This document shows positions 48,975-59,254 of a DNA stretch of 64,000 bases, one piece after another. Both the position numbers and the translations under genes were made by a program. This DNA comes from Solenopsis invicta (taxonomy: Eukaryota > Arthropoda > Insecta > Hymenoptera > Formicidae). Position 1 is the first letter of the stretch, and every line of letters starts with the position of its first letter. The notes beneath the pieces were generated by a model that worked only from the letters and a program-made list of their open reading frames with translations, did not search any database and had not been told where the DNA came from. The stretch lies in NCBI RefSeq assembly GCF_016802725.1, contig NC_052668.1:22314501-22378500 (forward strand). Direction: 5' to 3'.

Positions 48975-50686
48975 ATGAATCTTCTTTTGGAGAAGCATTC
49001 AAATAAAAATTACAAGCAAGATATAGAATACGTTACCAAACAAACAAACTTTCTTCTACGAATACTCGGCATTTGGCCTCTACTTGACAGAGACCTGTCT
49101 GTCGTCGAAATAGCCTGTAAGATTCTTCTGATAATCATTTGCTGTATTCTCGTTTGCTTCGAAAGCATTCCCAGTATGTTATATTGCATATTCGTGACCG
49201 TGGAAGAACCGCGTATGAAATTGATGATGATCGCTCCTACGATCTATTCGTTTACCTCTCTTACTAAGTACGGCGCTCTAATTGTCTACGAAAACGAGAT
49301 CAGAAAATGCTTCAGGCACATAAAAGACGATTGGAAGTTCATCGCGATGTCGGGCGCGAGGGATATCATGATGGAGAAGGTGAAGACTGCCAGAAGCATG
49401 TTCACTATCTGCTGTACCTGCCTGTACACCGCCGCTCTCTCTTATCACACGATCGTGCCATTAACGCGGGGAAAAGTTATTACCAGTAATAACGTAACGA
49501 TCAGACCGTTGGCCTACGCGGGATATTTCGTCCTCTTCGACGAACAGCGTAGTCCAGCTTACGAGATCGTGTTTACGCTACAGTTCTTCGGCGGATTCGT
49601 CATGTATTCCGTCACGATCGTGACGTACGGACTCGCTGCTCTTCTCGTCATGCACGCGTGTGCGCAGATGAAAATTTTGATGATGTTAATGGAAGAGCTT
49701 GTCGACGAGCGAGCGTGCAAAGAGAAAAATACGGACGAAAAGTTAGTGGCGGTGGTCGAACGTCAGATAAGGATACGAAAGTAAGACTTTTTTTCCATTT
49801 TTATTAACTTTACGATCTAATTCTGTCCTGCAATAGTAATACTATTGCTTCTAGTTTCCTGTGTCTGGTGGAAGACACGCTGCAAATAAGTAACTTGTTT
49901 GAAATATTAGCAAATACAACAATGATGTGTTTCATGGGATACTGTATCTTGACGGTAGGCAGAACGTTCAAATCGTGTCACGGTGAATAGAATTTTCTAG
50001 TCATATATATTACCCCGCAATATCCACATTAATTTCACATCGATAATTTGTCGCAAAAATCTAACTATTGAGTGCATGTTGAACAGGAGTGGCAAGACGG
50101 AAATACCGCGAATGCGTATACATTTGTCGTTGCTCTAGCTTCCGACATAGTTAATATCTTTCTTCTTTGCTACATCGGCGAATATATTATTGATACAGTA
50201 AGTTCATTGTGTGTGTTCATTAAATTCTATCACGTTAACTTCAGTTTGTATTAATACTTTGTCGCGATTATCGCATTTTTAAACGTGTAGAAGTGAAATC
50301 TTACATAAGTGAAAGCAATTCCATACACATTTATTACAATAGGCGGACAAAGTAGCTTGGAAAACAAATATGTTAGAATGGTATCGTCTTCCAACCGAGA
50401 GAACACGCGATATGGTGCTAGTAATACTTGTATCGCATATGCCGTCGAAGCTTACGGTGGGAAAATTCATCGTCCTTTCTTTAAAGACATTCGGCGACGT
50501 AAGCGAAATATATATTTCTATTTGAAACATTGCAAAATCTGTCTGAAATGATTGATTACCCATGTTACATATTGCTCTTTGATATTAAGAGAATTTGTTT
50601 CCTAAATGAGAAACGTTTGTTAATTATTTTAGGTGATGAAATCAGCCGTCGTGTACTTCAATATACTTCGCACGGTTACGGAATAA
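48975..50686 (+). CDS. Odorant receptor Or-11
   Basis: Coding exons 48975-49780, 49855-49954, 50087-50197, 50343-50498, 50633-50686 give 408 residues, with compact introns. Start MNLLLEKHSNKNYKQDIEYV; exon 1 is the longest after Or-2. Signatures: LLRILGIWPLLDRD, HIKDDWKFIAMSGARDIMME, YHTIVPLTRGKVITSNNVTI, YFVLFDEQRSPAYEIVFTLQ, YGLAALLVMHACAQMKIL, EWQDGNTANAYTFVV, MLEWYRLPTERTRDMVLVIL, SKLTVGKFIVLSLKTFGD, VMKSAVVYFNILRTVTE. Exon 1 codons are noticeably more GC-rich than those of Or-5 to Or-9. No close duplicate in the window. Confidence 0.96.
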
Positions 50687-51289
50687 ACAACGATGATGAT
50701 CATGGAAACAAAAATACAGTTTGTTAATAATGCAAGTATTAGGAAATGCAGTAAGTATAACTATGTACGAGTATGTAAGTCGTATAGAAGAACGTGTGCT
50801 ATAAAAAATGATAAAGTTCTCACAAATATTATAATATATTTATTTATGAAATATTTAATTGTGTGCCTTTTGAAACAAAATAACATACTTTGCAAGAAAA
50901 AAGTAATTCGATAATTATTTAACTAACACACACCTCTCTGTTTTGTGCAAAAACAATTTTGCAGTATCAATTGACTGTGTATATCTACAACAGTTAGGCT
51001 AAATAGAGGATCCCTCGTAGAACATAATCAAAACTGTTAGCTTCGTAGTCAACGTTATGATTGTAAGTTAGAATTGAAAAAGAAAGAAAGTTAAATGTAA
51101 TGATTTTCCCAGTCGCTGGGCTGGGAAAATCATTACATTTAACTTTCGGTCAATGCACATAAGCGGATAAGAATACATTTCATAGAAAAGCAATCTCGCC
51201 CCTCTGGCGGACAACTTTATTTACAAAGTTTTCTGCTTTTGTTCTCTCCTCTCACGCGACGTTTAAATCTTTAAAATGCGCGAGCATAT
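50687..51289. other. Or-11/Or-12 spacer with a perfect hairpin
   Basis: No gene. Holds the inverted repeat at 51086-51147 and, at 51249-51275, the CTCTCACGCGACGTTTAAAT box that matches the pre-core box of Or-5 to Or-9. Confidence 0.55.
51086..51147. repeat. Perfect 27-bp inverted repeat, 8-nt loop
   Basis: Left arm 51086-51112 and right arm 51121-51147 are exact reverse complements (core TTAAATGTAATGATTTTCCC), with loop TCGCTGGG. It is an unusually perfect hairpin for noncoding DNA. Confidence 0.9.
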
Positions 51290-51299
51290 GCGCGAGCGC
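51290..51299 (+). promoter_or_regulatory. GCGCGAGCGC core variant, Or-12
   Basis: One-base variant of the core, 144 bp before the chosen Or-12 ATG; a second half-copy (GCGCGAGCAT) is at 51279-51288. Confidence 0.45.
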
Positions 51300-51442
51300 C
51301 GAGTTGACTTCGCGGTCAGCGAAGTGCCCTTCGATGACAAACGGTGATTCAGTTCGCGTTCAGGTTTTGCATGAAATGCACGTCAAGTGAGCCGAATAAA
51401 GAGCACCGTAAAATATTTGTCGAGATCCGTAGAAAAAAAAAA

Positions 51443-53518
51443 ATGCCGCAAAACGGGCAGCATCAGAACGATATCTTGTACATCACGCAACCAACTCGCA
51501 AAATTTTGCGCGCACTCGGCGCTTGGCCCTCCATCAGTAAAGGGAGATCCATATATCCGAAGGCTCACAATCTCTTGCTAATCTGTATAGCCTACGCTCT
51601 CCTTTCTTCCGACATTATACCCGGTAGCCTTTTCTGGGTAATGGAGAAAACAACGCGCATTAAACTACAGATCATCCCTGCTCTTATCTACGACTTCATG
51701 TCCGCCATTCAATACGGCATCTTCATAGTTCGCTATGATCAGGTCAGGCGATGCTTGAAGCACGTTGAGGAAGATTGGAAGAACATTCTCAGTGCGGACG
51801 TACGAAACATTATGTTGCGATCCGGGAGGACGGGAAAGCGTCTGGTTACGATCTGTGGAGCCTTTATGTACAGCGGCGCCTTAACTTTCCGAACAATCTT
51901 ACCGTTATCAATGGGAAAGACCGTTACTGATCAGAACGTCACGCTGAGACACTTGACGCTGAGACACTTGGCCTGTCCGGGTTACTTCTTTTCCCTTGAC
52001 GTTCAAGTTAGCCCTGTTTACGAAACGGTCTTTATAATCCAGCTTCTAACATCAATCGTTACAGTTTCGATCGTGACAGCTGCATGTGGCCTCACCGCGA
52101 TTTTCGTCATGCATGCCTGCGGCCAACTGAAAATCCTGATCAACTTGATGAAAAGCCTCGTGCAGAAACAGTGGCTAGAGGAGCGTGAAGTGGATAAGAA
52201 GTTATCTGAGATAGTCGAGCATCAAATAAGAGTGCGCAAGTAAGTCCATTTCAATTGTAAATGTTATTTCGTGCTCATCGCACATTTATGCTAATTAAAG
52301 TGTATATTAATAATGATACTTTCTAACAATGTACTCGATGGAAAATATTAATTTTTTTCTCTTTCATATTATTGCCACTTATTTTTTTTGTTCACTAGTC
52401 CAAGTAGCGTTAATTGTATCAACGGTGATTTCAGATTTTTACGATTGGTACAACATACTTTGCAGGAAATATATCTGATGGAAATTCTAGTGAACTCGAT
52501 AACTATTTGCATTTTAGTATATTTTATGTCAATGGTTCGTACGTTGATCAATTAATTTTAGTAAGAAAATAATTTCAATATATTTAAATATATTAAAATG
52601 AAAGAAAGGAAAAGAACAAAGATTCAATAATTATTTATTAAAATTTAAAATTTTATTTGAATTCTCAAATCCTCATGCTGATACATATTTTGTTGACATT
52701 TTTGACAAATAGTCTTTTCAGATTTTGACTGATCAGTAATAATTTAATAATAATATAATTACGTAAAACATTTATATTTATAGGACTGGCAAAATAGGAA
52801 TGTAACATCTGTATGCAGTTATATGATAAGCATTGCAAATGTAACAATCCATATGTTTCTATTTTGCTATACCGGTGAACAGCTTACAAGTCAGGTATGT
52901 GTCTCGCAAATATTGAACGTATTCGATCTTTAGTGCAAGTAACAATAATGAAAGCAGCAATAGAAGACAACGTCCTGTAATTAGAATAATTTATCTTAAA
53001 ATTATTTGCAATTAAAGTTGCATTCAATTCTGTAACAGTCTTAGCACGCAAATTCGTGTTTTATAAATACCTTTATATCATGTTAATATATCATGAAAGA
53101 AATATATGAAACGTGTTACGCTATTCTTAAAATATAGCAAATGAAAATTTGATGAAAAGAAATTTTATGTTACAACGTGATGATAAATCCAATAATAGGC
53201 GGAAAAGGTAGCCATTGCATCTTGCGAACTTGAATGGTATCGTCTTCCGGACAGAAGAGCGCGTACTGTCATATTGTTGATGATTATGTCTAACGCGCCA
53301 ACTAAAATTTCCGCTGGAAAGTTTGTTGATCTCTCGCTCAAAACATTTGGTGATGTAAGTAAATTAACATTGAATTAATTTACTTGTTTCTACAAAATTA
53401 TATTAAAAAAAAAAAAAAAAAAAAAATTAACATAAAAAAAAAATATATATATATATAACGTCTGATATTTTTTTATTATTCAACAATAAGATAAACAGCT
53501 ATATTATAAATGTTTAAT

Positions 53519-53551
<33 letters not shown>

Positions 53552-53842
53552 GCATTTTATAGTATAGCTGTTTATCTTACCGTTGAATAATAAAAAAATA
53601 TCAACGTTCCACATCTGTAATATTTTAAATCGCAATCAAATAATTTTTAGTTAGATACTTTTTTATAAACATCATGTCATTTACATATATAGAAATTTTG
53701 TTAAACGTATGCCTGCTATTTGCAATCACTATAATTTACTAAGAACAAATCAAAATAAAAAACACAAACAAATAAACATATTTTTTAGGTCGTGAAAACA
53801 GCTGGAGCATATTTTAACATGCTCCGAAATGTAATCGAATAA
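51443..53842 (+). CDS. Odorant receptor Or-12
   Basis: Coding exons 51443-52239, 52435-52534, 52784-52894, 53199-53354, 53789-53842 give 405 residues. ATG 51443 (MPQNGQHQNDILYITQPTRK) aligns residue by residue with the start of Or-5; an in-frame ATG at 51371 would add 24 residues. Signatures: LRALGAWPSISKGRSI, HVEEDWKNILSADVRNIML, YFFSLDVQVSPVYE, CGLTAIFVMHACGQLKIL, DWQNRNVTSVCSY, CELEWYRLPDRRARTVILLM, TKISAGKFVDLSLKTFGD, VVKTAGAYFNMLRNVIE. A 15-nt exact tandem duplication (51941-51970) repeats TLRHL in frame in the extracellular loop region; no other member has it. Intron 4 (434 nt) holds poly-A runs and a hairpin. Related to Or-5 to Or-9 but clearly older. Confidence 0.95.
53457..53608. repeat. 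Fold-back element in Or-12 intron 4
   Basis: The left arm from about 53457 (TGATATTTTTTTATTATTCA, AAGATAAACAGCTATA) is mirrored by the right arm to about 53608 (TATAGCTGTTTATCTTAC, GAATAATAAAAAAATATCA). The loop is poly-A plus AT repeats. Confidence 0.8.
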
Positions 53843-55108
53843 ATATTTAATTTTTAATATAGTTAAAAATATAACGTAAGTTGTAATCATTATATCATGT
53901 TATATAAATCAGTTATATGAGTCGAATACAAGATCTTAATGCAATGTACATGTGATGCATAAAAATTATTTGAATATATATAATATTTTATTATATTTTA
54001 TTGAACAATTTATGCCATTACATGTGTACTTTTATTTCTAATAAAAATAAAAGGCATACCTGTTATTTTTTCACAAGATTAAAAAAATATTAATTGATAT
54101 TGACTGATGCAAATCAAAATATACAACATACGACAATCAAAAGTGTTGTTTCGTGATCAGTATTATACTATAACTGCAAGTTTACAATGTAGGAAGGTAC
54201 GTAAACAAACATGATTATTTTTCTACTCGTACTTGCCACAAAGACTGACGAACGGATAAGAATACCTTCCTGAGAAAACATTCATCCCTCTCGACGAACA
54301 ACTTTCTTCGCAAACTCTATCGCTGTAGTCTCTGTTCTTCACGCAACGTTTGAATTCTTAATGCGTGCAAACGCACAGGTGAGCTCAGATTGAATTTACT
54401 TCACGATCAACTTTATCTTTTATCTTCGATTTTCAGTCGTGATTCATGAGGTGAATTAAAACCTTAAGAAACTTTCAACATGTGTTTATAAAAATATTAG
54501 CGCGCTTTCTTATTGTCGTATTCTTGTTTCACATCTAATAAACGAAAAAGATAAAAATCTAAACAAAAATAAAGATTAAATGATGAAAAAAACACTGACA
54601 TCTTTATATGTACGTTCTAAACACAAATCTAATTAAGAATTTTAGAGAAAATTTGAGAATTATGCAAAAAAATTGCGTACATTTCAATATATATCAAAGC
54701 ATAATCCAGTATTTTTAATTAAATTTTAACATTAGATATATTTACATATTATTATATACATGTACATATTTTAAGAACCAATGATACGTTTCAAGTATTA
54801 GATAATGTGATGTAAGTACGTACATCACATTATGTACACTTTATCATTTTATTATCCTGCGTATCGTAGAAGTTATTTTTATATTGTAACAAAGACAATA
54901 CCACATCTATAAAGCAGGAAAAAACAAAGTTATAACTTTGCTAGTTGCTCTACGGGTAGAGAAAGTTGGTAGATAAAAATACATATCAAGAGAAGCAATC
55001 TCTCTGAGATCATTGGGTGATTTTACTTTGAAACTTCATCGAGCCTATTCAAGAATTCCGAACGCACGTTATTATCTATTCATTTGACATGACAGTCAAT
55101 TGTTCGTA
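53843..55108. other. Or-12/Or-13 spacer
   Basis: Noncoding apart from the orphan flank. AATAAA at 54040-54045, about 200 nt after the Or-12 stop, is a possible poly(A) signal. Confidence 0.55.
54290..54480 (+). promoter_or_regulatory. Orphan Or 5'-flank without a coding exon (copy 1)
   Basis: CTTCACGCAACGTTTGAATTC followed by GCGTGCAAACGC (54363-54374), then TTACTTCACGATCAACT and TTCAGTCGTGATTCA, matches the box-core-leader order of the Or-7, Or-8 and Or-12 flanks. No Or start exon follows; the next coding start is Or-13, about 900 bp on, which has its own core. Confidence 0.55.
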
Positions 55109-55118
55109 GCGCAAGCGC
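55109..55118 (+). promoter_or_regulatory. GCGCAAGCGC core, Or-13
   Basis: Core 163 bp before the ATG, identical in position and flank to Or-14. Confidence 0.5.
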
Positions 55119-55280
55119 ATTTACGTACCGAGTTATCCTCTGGACTGGTAGGCAGCTCGCTGCCATCAGTGATGAAGAAATACGCGTCCAGTTGTTACGC
55201 ACGTTTTGCATCACGTAGGACAAAACCGATACGTCTCGAAGTCGTACTTTATAAAAATGCACGATAGACTCAGGCTAGAA

Positions 55281-57858
55281 ATGTACCCAAATAAAAATTA
55301 CGAGAACGACATAAAATACACTACACAATTAAATCGCGTCATTTGCAACCTATTAGGTATCTGGCCGGATATAGAAACCTCGTTTCTTAAAAATTTCAAG
55401 AACGTCTCGCTGATATTGAGCTGCATTTTCCTTCTCATTACCGAGTTAATTCCAACAATCCTGTATGTAGTGTACATAGAGAAACGATTCCGCATCAGAA
55501 TGATACTCATACCATCCATAATGTTCACGACTTCAGCGGTTATCAAGTACTTCAGCCTGATGCTTAACAAGAACCAAGTGGGAAACTGTCTGACGCAAGT
55601 GAAGGACGATTGGCGAAATGTCGTAAGTGCGAGCGCACGTCGTTCTATGATTAACAAAGCCAGGACTGCAAGGCATTTGATCGTTCTCTGCTGCATATTC
55701 ATGTATTCTGCCGGCTTTTATTTTCGTACGATAGTGCCGCTATACAAGGGAAAATCCGTCACCGATCAGAATATCACTATCAGGCATTTACCATGCGCAA
55801 GTTATTTTATTCTGTTCAATGGGCAGATCAGTCCCGCGTACGAAATCATATTCTTTATGCAGTTCGCCTCTGGATTTATCAAATACACCATCACGGTGGC
55901 GATCTGTAGCCTCGCCGCTCTTTTCGTTATGCATGTATGCGGACAGCTGGAAATATTGATGGCACTAATAGAAAATCTGGTAAATGAAACGGACGAAAAG
56001 AATTTGGACAGGATGCTGGGTATGGCCGTGGAACATCAAATCAAGATGCGGAAGTAAGTTTTTTTCCATCTATTTCAGTTATATTTAGCTATATTTAATT
56101 CATTTATTCAACTATATGTATGTCCATATGTGTTATGTCCAATGGTGATGGTTTAAGATCAACACTGTAGTTTTGCATTATTTATATTGTTTATTTTTCA
56201 CTTTGACTTGTTATTACAAGTTTGTAAATATGTAATTGTTGTTATGTATAAGACTTTCGTTTAAACGGCAGTACTACTCGGTAGCGATCGACGTTGTAGC
56301 GATCGACGTTGCCTAGAGGTGTAAGTCCCTCTAGGGAACCCTAAGTCACGACGTATGATATGACAATTGTGAAAGGCTCGGATACTATCGTGACTTTTAA
56401 CGGAATGAGAGCGGGAAGGTTTCCGACCACCTCATTTATAGTTTTCGACTTCCTGAGCTTGTGTCCCGATTGGTCTCGATTTCTAAAATTCTTGTCTCTA
56501 TTGAATAATGTGGATCTTTAGATTTCAAACGTGGCAAATGAATGCCAGGCGGCTATGACAGACAGCTGCCACGAGCTCAGGTTTGGAAACGCCGATATTC
56601 TTTTAATGATAGTCGTTTACAACTTGGTGTTTTAACAATTTTGACTTCGGTGTCGCGGTGTCCGAATGATGTGCTTAAGAGGATACCACATGTGTCAACA
56701 AGAAATAAGTATCCGAAGCCTTTCTAATGTCTGATATTTTCCTTTTCTTTGTGTTTGAGCTTAATCGTACAGTCTGGTCCGATTGTATTCTATTCTTTTA
56801 TGTGAATGCATGTATGTGTCCGCATATGTGTATGTATGCGTCGTGCACGACTTACCGCATCTGCGGATCGTATATGTAACAGCATGTATTTATTCTTATT
56901 AGTTATATCAAGATGAACGTCTACAAAACGAATTGACTTTCGTAATTAATACACCATATCAATATGCGGTCTTTATTTACTTTATTATTAAGTTCCTTTT
57001 TCTTTTAATATGGTAGATAAAGATTTTCTAACGTAAATTTATGCGCGTTTCTTTATAGTTTCTTACGATTGGTGCAGAGCACTTTGGAACATACCAGCTT
57101 GTTAGAAATAACGGGATGTACGATATTTATATGTCTTCTAGGACACAGTATTATCACGGTGCGCATAAATAATTATGCAGTCGTAACAGCTCACGCAGTT
57201 TTTGTGTTTAAAAATAGATTTTCGTACTTGAAATATACGTTATTCTGCACATATACGCGAGATTGATAAATAGAATTATCATATATACTAATAATTATAA
57301 TATGTATAATTATAATATACATATAATCATAATTATTTTATAGGAATGGGAAAATCAAAATGTTGTATCTATGTGCTCCTACGTTATTCTGCTCACGTCA
57401 ATGAGCTTCAACATTTATATCTTTTGTTTTATCGGTGAACAACTTTCCATAGAGGTATCGTATTACATTTTTATCTTAGATAAAATTGTTATAATGAGAT
57501 TAATAATAATCAGTAAATTAGAATATTTATCAGACATTTTTCTTTCTTATTTTTATTTTATGCCTACTTGTTAATAAAATTTAGGGAGAGAAATTAGCAG
57601 TTACAGTGTGTACGTTGGCCTGGTACCGTTTTCCAAATGCGAAAGCACGAGAACTGATATTGGTCATAGCCATGTCGATTGTCCCAACAAAACTTAAAGC
57701 TGGGAAGTTCTTCGAACTCTCCATTAGAACTTTCGGTGATGTAAGTAACGGGTATTTTCGTAAGTAAAATATGAATAACAAACATGTATATTACATTTTG
57801 ACAGGTCGTTAAGATGGCTGTGACATATCTTAATTTTATTCGGAAATCGATGGAGTAA
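55281..57858 (+). CDS. Odorant receptor Or-13
   Basis: Coding exons 55281-56053, 57059-57158, 57344-57454, 57585-57740, 57805-57858 give 397 residues. ATG 55281 (MYPNKNYENDIKYTTQLNRV) is preferred over ATG 55257 because Or-14 lacks the earlier one. Signatures: LLGIWPDIETS, VKDDWRNVVSASARRSMINK, YFRTIVPLYKGKSVTDQNIT, HLPCASYFILFNGQISPAYE, CSLAALFVMHVCGQLEIL, EWENQNVVSMCSYV, TLAWYRFPNAKARELILV, TKLKAGKFFELSIRTFGD, VVKMAVTYLNFIRKSME. Against Or-14, small lapses at conserved sites (TLAWYRFP for TLAWYRLP, HLPCAS for HLPCPS) may hint at weaker constraint. Intron 1 is 1005 nt, against 239 in Or-14, because of an insertion. AATAAA at 57951-57956. Confidence 0.96.
56121..56886. mobile_element. Insertion of about 766 bp in Or-13 intron 1, possibly a solo LTR
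   Basis: Absent from the homologous intron of Or-14, where the flanks read straight through (AACTGTATGTATTTATT). The insert starts TGTCCATATG, ends near GTATATGTAACAGC, and is bordered by ATGTA on both sides, which could be a 5-bp target duplication. It contains a 15-bp exact tandem repeat (GTAGCGATCGACGTT, 56281-56310). It is GC-richer than the intron. TGT at one end and ACA near the other suggest a solo LTR, but no coding part is present to prove it. Confidence 0.6.
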
Positions 57859-58180
57859 TAATGTAACGTTTTGCAAAAATATCTGTATCTCTTTGGTAGA
57901 GATAGAGATCTAGTAGAAACATTAATTATTAGCACACATATTAATATAAGAATAAAAGTATTGAACTAAAGAAATGTGACAAAAATTTATCCTAATTTAA
58001 GCACACTTGAGAAAAATGACATAATTTGCGAACGTCAAACATCTTTTCAATTTTGATTAGATTTTTATCTCATCGTTGAATGATAAAAAAATATAATGTT
58101 TTACATCTATAATCTTATAAATAGTAATCAGATAATTTTTAGTTAGAATATTTTTTCATAAACATCATGTCATTTATATA

Positions 58181-59078
58181 TGAGGCATTCCACGTGAAAG
58201 GGATCCACCTAAAAATGAACTGTTTGGCATGCTTTTAAGTGATAATGAAAACATGTTAGTGGACATATTGTATAAGGTTGATGAGAGAAAAATAAGTATT
58301 ATATGCTTCGCATCAAAGATATTGAAGTTTATCGTTTAAATTAAAAAAAAAAATTTTCTTTTTTTAACTTTTGTAGCCAAAATTAAAACAATTTTAGAGA
58401 CATGATTTTTTTTAGGATTTTGTCCATGCTTTCAGATAAAAATGCCAATATTAGTGAGAAAAATTTAATAGTATTGGAAACATTAATTTATTAGTTTCAA
58501 ATAAAGAAATGAACAATTACATCAATTTTTAAAAATCTGAAAAAATTCTCAAAAATACTTCAGTACATGTAAATTACCGTACCATAAAGCAAATTTTGGG
58601 ATTGCAATAAAATCCTCTCAAAAACAAATATTTTTTCCAGTACAAAATTATAATTTTACTCAAAAGCTAAATAATATCAATTTTTATTGGTCAATTATTT
58701 AATATACGTAAATAATATATTTTTAACAAATAATTTTAAAATAAAAAATCGTTGTGAAGTCTTTGCGTTTTATTGCGAAATAAATAAAGCTAAAGAATAT
58801 AAAACGGGAAGACTTCACAACTATTTTTTATTTTAAAGTTATTTGTTAAAAATATATTATTTACGTATATTAAATAATTAACCAATAAAAATAAATATTA
58901 TCTAGATTTTGGATGAAATTATATTAGAAAAAATATTAGTTTTTGAGAAGTCCCACTGCCATCCCAAAATTTGCTTTAAGGTACAATATTCTACATGTAT
59001 TAAAGTATTTTTAAGAATTTTTTCAAATTTTGAAAAATAGATATAATTAACTGGACCCCTTTCACGTGGATTACTTCA
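58181..59078. mobile_element. Nonautonomous DNA transposon (MITE), about 898 bp with TIRs
   Basis: The left end TGAGGCATTCCACGTGAAAG and the reverse complement of the right end TGAAGTAATCCACGTGAAAG match at 16 of these 20 bases, and GG follows on both. Long internal inverted arms continue toward the centre (AAAATCGTTGTGAAGTCTT at about 58746 against AAGACTTCACAACTATTTTT at about 58810). TATATA borders both ends and occurs once in the empty site in the left duplication copy (near 53680). No transposase frame. Confidence 0.85.
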
Positions 59079-59185
59079 TATATAAATTTTGTTAAAAATA
59101 TGCCTGCTATTTGCAAACACAGTAATTATGATTTACTGAGAACAAGTCGGAATAAAAAACACAAACAATTGAACATATTTTTTAG

Positions 59186-59254
59186 GTCGTGAAAACAGCT
59201 GGAGCATATTTTAACATGCTCCAAAATGTAGTTGAATTAATATTTAACTTTTAA
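59186..59254 (+). pseudogene. Stranded copy of Or-12 exon 5
   Basis: After TTTTTTAG the frame reads VVKTAGAYFNMLQNVVE, a copy of the Or-12 last exon with Arg to Gln and Ile to Val changes. The stop codon TAA has become TTA, so the frame runs on six codons to TAA at 59252-59254. No other Or-12 exon precedes it, because the duplication began inside Or-12 intron 4. Confidence 0.92.

Larger units (their letters stand above)
53574..58068. repeat. Segmental tandem duplication, left copy (contains Or-13)
   Basis: Starts in the right arm of the Or-12 intron 4 hairpin and ends about 210 nt after the Or-13 stop, at GATTAGATTTTTAT. It contains Or-12 exon 5, the spacer, an orphan Or flank and Or-13. The homologous right copy is 58069-62667. 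Confidence 0.88.

Noticed and set aside
56542..56727. Open frame inside the Or-13 intron 1 insertion
   Set aside because: Short, no transposase or reverse-transcriptase motif; more likely part of a noncoding element.
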